DNA of 6,733 nucleotides from Treponema sp. UBA4232 (lineage in GTDB: Bacteria; Spirochaetota; Spirochaetia; Treponematales; Treponemataceae): positions 1 through 6,733 of the forward strand of contig DGXM01000195.1 in assembly GCA_002396325.1 (NCBI GenBank), in the 5' to 3' direction. Positions 1-5,908 of this stretch are shown in pieces (the first letter of the stretch is position 1; every line of letters starts with the position of its first letter). The notes beneath the pieces are model-generated. The model did no database searches and was not told the origin of the DNA. It saw only the letters and a program-made list of their open reading frames with translations. Position numbers and translations under genes: made by a program.

Positions 1-7
1 CTGCCTG

Positions 8-37
8 CGGTACAACCAGTTGTTGTGCCGTTGTTTT
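8..37 (+). terminator. Probable intrinsic terminator of an off-window upstream plus-strand gene
   Basis: The arms CGGTACAAC (8-16) and GTTGTGCCG (22-30) pair over 9 bp with one G-U wobble around the loop CAGTT. The run TTGTTTTT follows at once (31-38). This is the layout of a Rho-independent terminator read on the plus strand, so a gene running rightwards should end just left of the window. It lies directly against the stop codon of the convergent MATE gene (37-39). Read on the minus strand the same hairpin could also act on the MATE transcript, but the bases after it (CAGGCAG) are not T-rich, so termination in that direction is less convincing. Confidence 0.5.
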
Positions 38-1386
38 TACACCAGCGACTTCTTCATCCACTTTTTGCTCTTCCATCTGAAAATCATGACGATTCCGCGG
101 GTTGTTTCATCGGTGGCAATTCCAATCCAGAATCCCGCCACTCCGAGTCCAAGCCTCAGTCCCAGCAGATAACTTCCGCCGACCATAATCACCCAGTTCG
201 AAAAGATTCCGTAAAGCACTGGAAAAAGAATGTCACCGGCGCCTTTCAATGCTCCAATGAAAACAAGATTCAACGAGCGCCCGAACTCCAGATAAATCGA
301 AAGCAAAAGAAGCAGGCTCACCAGCTCATGCACCTCAGGCTGTTTTGTAAACAATCCGATTATTGGATGTTTTATCACATTCGCAAGCAGAATCATTCCC
401 AAAGTACAGCCTGTTCCAATCGCACCGTATTTGAAAACTTTTTTGTAAATGTAATCCTGTTGACCCGCACCCACGCAGTATCCAGTCTTTATCTGCACTG
501 CATTTCCGATTCCCACAGCCAGCATGAAAACAAAGCGGCATATTGTCTGGGTATAAACCTGTGAAGACATGGCATAAGTTCCCAGAGAAGAAATCATCGC
601 CATAATCACAATCTGCGAAACATTGTAGGAAAGACTTTCGCTTGCCGTCGGCACACCCACGGAAAGAATCAGCCTGTAATATTTCGCAGGAGTTTTTTTT
701 CCGCCGATTACTTTGAATTTTATATCCTTTTTCCTTCGGATTATTATGCCCAGCAGAATGCAGGATACCACCATCGACGCAAGTGAGGACAACGCGACAC
801 CCTTCACTCCGAGAATAGGCAGACCGAAAAGTCCGTAAAGCGAGAGGGCATTTCCAGCCACATTCACAACGTTTGCAACGATGGACACAACCATCGCTTC
901 CTTTGTGTATCCGTAGGCTCTCAAAACCGAAGACTGCAGCAGACTGAAGGAAATAAAGAAGGCACCGAGGCCTCCGTAGAGGAAAAAATACTCCGTTGCA
1001 AAAGTGCGCACTTCGTCTTCCAGACTGTAGCGGGAAAGCAGAGGACGTGTTCCGACCGCAATCAAGAGTGTTATGAACACCGCCGCAACGACCACCATTC
1101 CCGTGCTTGCCTTGGAGATAAAGTTGAGCTCATCATCGGTTTTCTTTGCGCCAAGATACTGTGAAAGCACGATTGAGGTGCCTATGGCGATCACGTTGAA
1201 AAGGATGTTTATGAAAAACACATACTGCGACATCATCCCCACGGCGGCAACGGCTTTTTCGGAATAGGAACTGAGCATAACGGTATCGATGGAAGAAACA
1301 AGTATCCTGAAAAACTGCTCCAGTATGAGGGGAAGACTGAGCTGCAGCATCGGAAGTGCGCCGCGTAGTTTTTTATTGTTGTCCAT
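37..1386 (-). CDS. MATE-family efflux antiporter (multidrug/cation type)
   Basis: This is a 449-residue inner-membrane antiporter of the MATE family, which exports organic cations and drugs in exchange for Na+ or H+. Length and strong hydrophobicity fit the usual 12-helix, two-bundle family of about 450 residues. Helix 1 carries LPLILEQFF (18-26) followed by IDTVM (33-37); Asp34 aligns with the conserved helix-1 Asp of NorM-type proteins (FVDTIM). The second bundle starts near VPTASESLSYN, where Glu250 matches the helix-7 acidic residue of NorM; the two halves are joined by a basic stretch, RRKKDIKFK. I chose the ATG at 1386 because it gives the normal short N-terminus. An in-frame TTG at 1416 would add 10 residues but lies upstream of the likely -10 box. 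Neither start has a Shine-Dalgarno sequence. The gene is divergent from tetR and no copy of the operator is seen at its promoter. Family assignment is firm; the substrate is unknown. Confidence 0.93.
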   Translation of the reverse strand: MDNNKKLRGALPMLQLSLPLILEQFFRILVSSIDTVMLSSYSEKAVAAVGMMSQYVFFINILFNVIAIGTSIVLSQYLGAKKTDDELNFISKASTGMVVVAAVFITLLIAVGTRPLLSRYSLEDEVRTFATEYFFLYGGLGAFFISFSLLQSSVLRAYGYTKEAMVVSIVANVVNVAGNALSLYGLFGLPILGVKGVALSSLASMVVSCILLGIIIRRKKDIKFKVIGGKKTPAKYYRLILSVGVPTASESLSYNVSQIVIMAMISSLGTYAMSSQVYTQTICRFVFMLAVGIGNAVQIKTGYCVGAGQQDYIYKKVFKYGAIGTGCTLGMILLANVIKHPIIGLFTKQPEVHELVSLLLLLSIYLEFGRSLNLVFIGALKGAGDILFPVLYGIFSNWVIMVGGSYLLGLRLGLGVAGFWIGIATDETTRGIVMIFRWKSKKWMKKSLV

Positions 1387-1394
1387 GTCAATGG

Positions 1395-1423
1395 AGTATA
1401 ATGAACATAATGTCAAAAGTCCA
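1395..1423 (-). promoter_or_regulatory. Promoter of the MATE gene, predicted leaderless
   Basis: On the minus strand there is a TATACT -10 box (1400 to 1395, 5 of 6 to consensus) preceded at 17 bp by TGGACT (1423 to 1418, 4 of 6). Seven bases downstream of the -10 box is 1388 (A), and the A of the ATG is 1386, so a transcript would have a leader of 0-2 bases. This fits the lack of any ribosome site before the ATG. A nearby TTGACA (1416 to 1411) looks like a perfect -35 but has no -10 box at a suitable distance. Confidence 0.45.
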
Positions 1424-1498
1424 TCGGAAAATCCACTTAGTTGAGTGACTGCACCTCCAAAAAAACGTCCGAAGGCGAATAAATTTCATAAAAGCGGC

Positions 1499-1527
1499 TT
1501 GACAGATTCCGCAGGCAGTGCTAATCT
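1499..1527 (+). promoter_or_regulatory. Strong sigma70-type promoter of tetR
   Basis: A perfect -35 TTGACA (1499-1504) and a -10 TAATCT (1522-1527) are separated by exactly 17 bp. The predicted start point, about 1533-1535, lies inside the palindromic operator at 1527-1549, so a repressor bound there would cover the -10 edge and the transcription start. The ribosome site AAGGAGG (1552-1558) follows, five bases before the ATG. Confidence 0.75.
1512..1519 (+). promoter_or_regulatory. Partial operator copy inside the tetR promoter spacer
   Basis: CAGGCAGT at 1512-1519 repeats the core of the operator (CAGGCAGT at 1533-1540) exactly 21 bp upstream, which is about two turns of the DNA helix and therefore on the same face. 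It lies between the -35 and -10 boxes. It may be an auxiliary half-site for the same repressor. An 8-base match could also be chance. Confidence 0.3.
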
Positions 1528-1549
1528 TTAGACAGGCAGTCGGTCTAAA
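1527..1549 (+). promoter_or_regulatory. Predicted TetR operator 1 (autoregulation)
   Basis: Perfect 7-base arms TTTAGAC (1527-1533) and GTCTAAA (1543-1549) flank a 9-base centre that is itself partly symmetric, giving the pattern GACnGnCnGnCnGTC. Its inner 18 bases (1530-1547) recur without mismatch at 2273-2290 before the MFS gene. Size, symmetry and GAC/GTC arms fit known TetR-family operators. Its position over the predicted start point suggests that the adjacent regulator represses its own gene. Confidence 0.75.
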
Positions 1550-1563
1550 CGAAGGAGGCTCAG

Positions 1564-2181
1564 ATGCGTGTCGTAAAAGATGCGGATGAACGGAAGAAAG
1601 AGATACTTGTTGCGGCAGGGGAGCTTTTCTCCGCTAAAGGGTATGATGAAACCAGCACCAATGATATTCTGGAAAAAACAGGTATTGCACGTGGAACCTT
1701 GTACTATCATTTCAAGTCAAAGGAGGAGATACTTGATTCGCTTCTTGAGATGATTATGGAAGGCATGATGCAGAAAGCCGAAGCTGCCGTGTCTTCAAAG
1801 AAAACGACTCTTGATAAAATCATGGCGCTTATGTCCGTAATGAAAGTTGATTCAGGATCTGAAAAGGGGCTGGTTGATGAGGCGAACAAACCGCACAATG
1901 CCCTGATGCATCAGAAAATGCAGGATATACTGCTTAAGCGTGTGATTCCGTTCGTGGCCGGTATTATTAGGGATGGGGTTGAGGCAGGCGAGTTGGATAC
2001 CGACCATCCCGAGGAAACCGCTGAGATGCTGCTCCTTTATTCAAGTATTGTGTTCGACGACCGGAATGAGCTTTCGGAAAAAGAGACAAAAAAGAAAGCG
2101 GCGGGATTTGTGTATAATATGGAAAGACTGCTTGGAGTGCCCTCCGGAAGTTTTTCCAGGGTTGCAAAAAAGATAAGATGA
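1564..2181 (+). CDS. TetR/AcrR-family transcriptional repressor
   Basis: This is a 205-residue DNA-binding regulator, the usual TetR-family size. The N-terminal domain is canonical: RKKEILVAAGELFSAKGYDE (10-29) is helix 1 and its turn, then a helix-turn-helix at about 30-50 (TSTNDILEKTGIARG) ends in the recognition helix GTLYYHF (44-50), followed by KSKEEIL. The rest (about 60-205) is a helical ligand-binding and dimerisation domain with no recognisable subfamily signature, so the inducer cannot be named. The start is supported by AAGGAGG five bases upstream. The gene sits between two identical operator copies, one on its own promoter and one before the MFS-ABC operon, which points to a local repressor of itself and of that operon. 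A hairpin after its stop separates it transcriptionally from the transporter genes. The family call is near certain; the regulon is inferred. Confidence 0.95.
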   Translation: MRVVKDADERKKEILVAAGELFSAKGYDETSTNDILEKTGIARGTLYYHFKSKEEILDSLLEMIMEGMMQKAEAAVSSKKTTLDKIMALMSVMKVDSGSEKGLVDEANKPHNALMHQKMQDILLKRVIPFVAGIIRDGVEAGELDTDHPEETAEMLLLYSSIVFDDRNELSEKETKKKAAGFVYNMERLLGVPSGSFSRVAKKIR

Positions 2182-2189
2182 TCCGGTAG

Positions 2190-2218
2190 GAGCGGTTGAT
2201 TGCAGCCGCTCTGTTATT
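2190..2218 (+). terminator. Probable intrinsic terminator of tetR
   Basis: GAGCGGTTG (2190-2198) pairs with CAGCCGCTC (2203-2211) over 9 bp (one G-U pair) around an ATTG loop, starting nine bases after the tetR stop. TGTTATT follows, a short and interrupted T-tract, so termination may be partial and some read-through into the transporter operon is possible. Its place before a second operator supports two separate transcription units. Confidence 0.55.
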
Positions 2219-2244
2219 CGTGCGGAGTGTTCAATACTCAGGCG

Positions 2245-2273
2245 TTCTGTATCGAGGATATGACGAATTAAAA
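2245..2273 (+). promoter_or_regulatory. Tentative promoter of the MFS-ABC operon
   Basis: A promoter is expected between the tetR terminator and the operator, but the boxes are poor. The best spacing is TTCTGT (2245-2250), 17 bp, then TTAAAA (2268-2273). A better -10 match, TATAAC (2289-2294), would start transcription inside the ribosome site and has only a weak -35 (TTAAAA, 15 bp upstream). The operon may therefore be weakly transcribed by default. The exact promoter is unresolved. Confidence 0.25.
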
Positions 2274-2290
2274 GACAGGCAGTCGGTCTA
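2273..2290 (+). promoter_or_regulatory. Predicted TetR operator 2 (controls the transporter operon)
   Basis: AGACAGGCAGTCGGTCTA is identical over 18 bases to the centre of operator 1. Its outer flanks differ: the arms here reach only AGAC/GTCT, against seven paired bases in operator 1, so binding could be weaker. The copy ends 17 bases before the MFS start codon; operator 1's copy ends 16 bases before the tetR start. The MFS ribosome site AGGGGG (2297-2302) follows directly. Confidence 0.75.
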
Positions 2291-2307
2291 TAACATAGGG
2301 GGCGTTT

Positions 2308-3561
2308 ATGGAAAAGTCAAAATCAAATTACGGGAAGTTTCTGCTGTTGTGGTCCGGGGAGTTGATTTCCTCGGTAGGCGGAGGACTCACAAGTTTCGGA
2401 CTCGGTGTTTACGTGTTCAGGGAAACCGGCAGTGCAGCGGGAATGGCTCTCGTTTCGCTGCTTGCGTTTCTTCCCACTTTGTTGCTTTCGGTTCCGGCTG
2501 GAGTTTTGGCAGACAGGTACGACCGGCGTTTTTTGATGATGCTGGGGGACGGACTTTCTGGTCTCGGAATTCTTTTCATCCTGATTTGCATGTTGAACGG
2601 CGGTGCATCCCTTGCTCAAATCTGCATCGGGGTTTTTGTCAGTTCGGTTTTTTCTGCCCTGCTTGAACCGTCCTACCGTGCTACAGTGACCGACATCCTC
2701 TCAAAAGAGGAGTATTCAAAAGCGAGCGGAATGGTTTCACTTGCAGGAAGCGCCCGTTACCTTCTTTCACCGCTGATTGCAGGTCTTCTCCTTGCGGTTT
2801 ACGACATCAGACTTTTGCTTGTCATCGACATCTGCACATTTATAATTACCGTAATCACCACAGGAATAGTAAAGCACGGACTTGCTGCGAAACCGGTGGA
2901 GACTTCAGACTCATTCGTAAAGAGTTTCAAGGACGGATGGAACGCAATAACAGAAAAAAAAGGACTGTTCGTAATAATCATCGTTTCAAGTGTAATGACT
3001 TGTTTTATGGGCACTTTTCAGATTCTTGCGGAACCGATGATACTTGATTTTGCAGACAGCAGGACTTTGGGAATTGCCGAAACAATCTGTGCCTGCGGAA
3101 TGTTGGTCTCAGGACTCTATCTGGGGGTCAGAGGAATCAAAAAAAATTATGTGAAGACACTCTGCCTTGCACTTCTTTTTGCAGGAGTCTTTATGTCTTT
3201 GTTCGGAATCAAGGAAAATGTTTTTATGATGTCAACATTCGGGTTTATGTTTTTCATGGCCCTGCCTTTTGCCAACAACTGCCTCGATTATCTTGCGCGC
3301 ACAAACATCCCCGAAGAAAAACAGGGGAGGGCATGGGGACTTATCGGATTTCTTTCACAAATCGGTTATGTTGCCGCGTACGGATTTTCTGGCCTCGTTT
3401 CCGATTTTGTTGCGGCTAAAACAGGAATTGGAGTGGGCCGTGGGGCAGCGTGGGTGGTGATTGTTTCCGGTGTTCTCCTGGTTGTTACGTCGGTGGCACT
3501 CTACACATTCAAATCAGTGAGGGCATTGGAGCCGGAGGTGAAAAATGAATATGCATCTTAA
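2308..3561 (+). CDS. MFS efflux transporter (EntS/MefA-like group)
   Basis: This is a 417-residue Major Facilitator Superfamily protein, predicted to be an inner-membrane secondary exporter driven by the proton gradient. It reads as about 12 hydrophobic helices. The opening (FLLLWSGELISSVGGGLTSF, 11-30, then GVYVFRETGS) and the loop 2-3 motif A GVLADRYDRR (65-74) match the macrolide/enterobactin exporter-like group. LEPSYRATVTDILSKEEY (119-136) is also typical of that group, in which this segment precedes helix 5. Length agrees with the family's usual 400-430. The start has AGGGGG five bases upstream. The gene lies 18 bases after operator 2 and its 3' end overlaps the ABC permease gene by 17 bases, so the two are probably translationally coupled. 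Similar proteins export macrolides, siderophores or other small hydrophobic compounds; the substrate here cannot be told. Confidence 0.92.
   Translation: MEKSKSNYGKFLLLWSGELISSVGGGLTSFGLGVYVFRETGSAAGMALVSLLAFLPTLLLSVPAGVLADRYDRRFLMMLGDGLSGLGILFILICMLNGGASLAQICIGVFVSSVFSALLEPSYRATVTDILSKEEYSKASGMVSLAGSARYLLSPLIAGLLLAVYDIRLLLVIDICTFIITVITTGIVKHGLAAKPVETSDSFVKSFKDGWNAITEKKGLFVIIIVSSVMTCFMGTFQILAEPMILDFADSRTLGIAETICACGMLVSGLYLGVRGIKKNYVKTLCLALLFAGVFMSLFGIKENVFMMSTFGFMFFMALPFANNCLDYLARTNIPEEKQGRAWGLIGFLSQIGYVAAYGFSGLVSDFVAAKTGIGVGRGAAWVVIVSGVLLVVTSVALYTFKSVRALEPEVKNEYAS
3534..3540 (+). promoter_or_regulatory. Ribosome-binding site of the permease inside the MFS gene
   Basis: GGAGGTG sits within the last codons of the MFS gene, four bases before the ATG at 3545. 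It favours that start over the in-frame ATG at 3551. Because it is inside translated sequence, ribosomes finishing the MFS protein (stop at 3559-3561) pass over it, a usual arrangement for coupled translation. Confidence 0.7.
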
Positions 3562-5890
3562 ACTTCTTTTCAATGATTTCAAGAAAAAGCCATGGAAAAA
3601 CATCATCATCCTCGCATTTATGACGCTTTCGGTTTTAATTGCCTCATCGGTTGTGCTTATGCTTTCAAATCTTTTTTCTTCGATAACGGCAATGTATGAA
3701 ACGTCGAATCCTCCGCATTTCCTTCAGATGCACAAAGGTGAATTGAATCAGGCCGCGGTTGACGAATTCGACAATTCCTTCGAGAAACTGACTCATTCAC
3801 AGACTGTCTGTATGATTGATTTTTATGGAAATGAACTCGAGCTTGCAGGGAGTCAAAAGAATTTTTCACTGGAAGACTGCCGCCTCGATATCTGTTTTGT
3901 AAAGCAGAATGAGAAATACGATGTCCTTCTTGATTCAAGAAGAAGGCCTGTGAATCTTTCCGCAGGTGAAATTGCGGTTCCGGTAATTCTCCTTGATTCA
4001 TACGACATAAAAACAGGGGATGTCCTTACAATCCGTTCAAATGGAATTACTAAAAGCTTCAAAGTCACATCTTTTGTACTTGACGGAATGATGAACTCAA
4101 CAATGTGTTCTTCCACAAGATTTTTAATCAGCGATTCCGATTTTTATGAACTGTTTGGAAAATGCGGCGAGACAGAGTATATCATCGAAGCCTGGTTTTC
4201 AGATTCTTCACTTGCCTCTTCTTATCAAAATGCGTATGAGCAAAGCAGTCTTCCTCTGCCGAAAGACGGACAGGCAATAACGTACAGCATTATTTTTCTG
4301 CTGAGTGCACTCACGGATATTATGACATCAATGGTGTTTGTTCTTGCCGGCATTCTGCTTGTGGTCATCGCAGGAATCAGTCTGCATCACGTCATATTGA
4401 CTGAGCTTACGGATGACATTCATCAAATCGGAACGATGAAAGCGATCGGCATCCCGGAAAAAAACATCAGAGGATTGTATCTTGGAAAAATCAGGGTGCT
4501 GATGATTGCGGCGATGTTGATCGGCGTGAGTCTTTCTGTTGCTTTATCCCCGGCTGTATGTACGCATATAAGCCGCACTTTCGGAAGCCAGCCTTTGAAA
4601 GTTTCCGATGTGATTCTGGCACTGTCATCCTCTGTGCTCATCTACTTAATAATCATTTTATTCACGAGGCGTATTCTTTCCAAAATAAAAAAAGCACGTG
4701 TGACAGACTTGCTGGTAAGAGGCGGGGGTTTTACAAAAAAAACAAAAACAAAAGACGGGCTTCGAAAATCAAAACTGATGCCTGTGAATCTTCTTATGGG
4801 ATTTCACGAAGTCAGAAAAGGTTATTCGATGGTTTTTATGCTGATGCTCATAGTTTCCATTTTGTCGCTTCTTCCTTTGAGGACTGCAAAGACGATGGAA
4901 CACAGAAATTTTGCGACTTATATGGGAAGCCCTGTGTGTGATCTTTTTTTAGAAGTGGAACAAGGTGAAAATCTTGAAGCGAGAAATGACTTGATTGAAA
5001 GTCTGCTTCAAAAATCAAAATCGGAAAATGTTGTCAAAAGTTATAATGTGAATAGAAGAGTCCGTGCAACTTCTGGAGAAACTTCATTGCACATAGATTG
5101 TGGTGCGGCGGCTGGAAATGGAATAAAATATATGAAAGGAAAAAATCCAGAGATGCAGAATGAGATTGCACTTTCGGTAATACTTGCGGATGAGCTGGAA
5201 AAGAAGTGCGGAGACACTGTTTCGCTGCGTCTGGAAGATGAGACTGTTGATTTGGTTCTCTGCGGAATTTATCAGGATGTGACAAGCGGCGGAAGGACTG
5301 CAAAAACAATTCGGAATTTTGATGAACATACTTCTGAAAAATATGAATACCAGATTTTTCTGACGGCAGGTTCTGATGCGGAAATGTTTGCACAACAACT
5401 TAGGGCTGATGCAGGAAACGGCTTCAGTATTGAGGATATGGAGCATTTTCTATCTCAGACGCTTGGAGGCGTTGTGAGCAGGATAAAGGATGCTTCTCGA
5501 TTGGTTTTCTTCTGCGGAATTTTCATAACAATCTGTATGGTTCTTTTGTTCATGGAATTGAAAATTTCGTCCTCACTTTCATCCCTTGCAGAAAAAAAAG
5601 CGATGGGAATACCTCTGTCTGCAATAATGCTTCAGGAATTTTATCCGGTGCTGATTTCAGGAATATGCGGGATGATTTGCGGAATTGTTATGGAAGAGAT
5701 TTTCGGAGACGATTTTATAAGCGTCTTGTTTGCAACACTGGGTCTGGGGCTGAAGAAAATCACTTTCACCGAAAGCCTTGTTTCCTGCATTCATATTCCG
5801 CTTCTGCTTCTGTCGGCTCTTGCCTGTGTGACATATCTTGTGTGCGGTTCGATAAAGAAAATAAATCCAGCGGTCCATTTGGACAAATAA
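3545..5890 (+). CDS. ABC transporter permease, duplicated FtsX/MacB-type
   Basis: This is a 781-residue permease of a type VII (mechanotransmission, LolCDE/MacB-like) ABC transporter. Two FtsX units are joined in tandem: TM1 about 20-42, outer domain about 44-257, TM2 259-282, TM3 318-338, TM4 355-373; then TM5 428-445, outer domain about 448-650, TM6 653-672, TM7 700-717, TM8 746-768. Each unit has the FtsX coupling motif after its second helix: GTMKAIGIPEKNI (296-308) and KKAMGIPLSAI (684-694). The outer domains share a MacB-like beta pattern, beginning EIAVPVILL (142) and EIALSVILA (540), followed by GDVLTI and GDTVSL. A basic cytoplasmic linker (about 375-427) joins the units. One polypeptide thus supplies both permease halves and should pair with two copies of the ATPase encoded 18 bases downstream. 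Such systems move lipoproteins, peptides or antibiotics, or signal across the membrane. No adaptor (MacA) gene is nearby. The substrate is unknown. Confidence 0.9.
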   Translation: MNMHLKLLFNDFKKKPWKNIIILAFMTLSVLIASSVVLMLSNLFSSITAMYETSNPPHFLQMHKGELNQAAVDEFDNSFEKLTHSQTVCMIDFYGNELELAGSQKNFSLEDCRLDICFVKQNEKYDVLLDSRRRPVNLSAGEIAVPVILLDSYDIKTGDVLTIRSNGITKSFKVTSFVLDGMMNSTMCSSTRFLISDSDFYELFGKCGETEYIIEAWFSDSSLASSYQNAYEQSSLPLPKDGQAITYSIIFLLSALTDIMTSMVFVLAGILLVVIAGISLHHVILTELTDDIHQIGTMKAIGIPEKNIRGLYLGKIRVLMIAAMLIGVSLSVALSPAVCTHISRTFGSQPLKVSDVILALSSSVLIYLIIILFTRRILSKIKKARVTDLLVRGGGFTKKTKTKDGLRKSKLMPVNLLMGFHEVRKGYSMVFMLMLIVSILSLLPLRTAKTMEHRNFATYMGSPVCDLFLEVEQGENLEARNDLIESLLQKSKSENVVKSYNVNRRVRATSGETSLHIDCGAAAGNGIKYMKGKNPEMQNEIALSVILADELEKKCGDTVSLRLEDETVDLVLCGIYQDVTSGGRTAKTIRNFDEHTSEKYEYQIFLTAGSDAEMFAQQLRADAGNGFSIEDMEHFLSQTLGGVVSRIKDASRLVFFCGIFITICMVLLFMELKISSSLSSLAEKKAMGIPLSAIMLQEFYPVLISGICGMICGIVMEEIFGDDFISVLFATLGLGLKKITFTESLVSCIHIPLLLLSALACVTYLVCGSIKKINPAVHLDK

Positions 5891-5908
5891 TCCTGAGGAG
5901 GAAAAGAT

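Noticed and set aside
25..564. A 179-codon plus-strand frame opposite the MATE gene.
   Set aside because: It is antisense to well-supported MATE coding sequence and rich in His, Ser and Asn with no domain, so it is a shadow frame.
1411..1416. A perfect TTGACA on the minus strand as the -35 box of the MATE gene.
   Set aside because: At 16-18 bp downstream there is no acceptable -10 box (CATTGA or similar), and the TATACT box is only 10 bp away. The TGGACT/TATACT pair with 17-bp spacing fits better.
1452..1458. A GGAGGTG ribosome site on the minus strand in the divergent region, possibly for a leader peptide or the MATE gene.
   Set aside because: It lies 35 bases or more before the nearest MATE start candidate. 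The only nearby frames are a handful of codons long (GTG CAG TCA CTC AAC TAA; ATG GAC TTT TGA).
1459..1477. A hairpin CGTC/GGCG with an adjacent A7/T7 run, as a terminator on the minus strand.
   Set aside because: The stem is only four pairs and relies on a G-U pair on the plus strand, which becomes a C-A mismatch on the minus strand. No minus-strand gene ends there.
1387..1530. A third full operator copy controlling the MATE gene.
   Set aside because: No sequence like AGACAGGCAGTCGGTCTA occurs around the MATE promoter. Only the 8-base core at 1512-1519 is shared, and that belongs to the tetR promoter spacer.
2289..2294. TATAAC as the -10 box of the MFS promoter.
   Set aside because: A start about seven bases downstream would fall within the AGGGGG ribosome site and remove it from the mRNA. 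The only -35 (TTAAAA) is at a short 15-bp spacing.
2196..2666. A 156-codon plus-strand frame overlapping the start of the MFS gene.
   Set aside because: It is an out-of-frame shadow: no ribosome site, and a Cys/Arg/Gly/Phe-rich composition typical of a shifted reading of the MFS gene.
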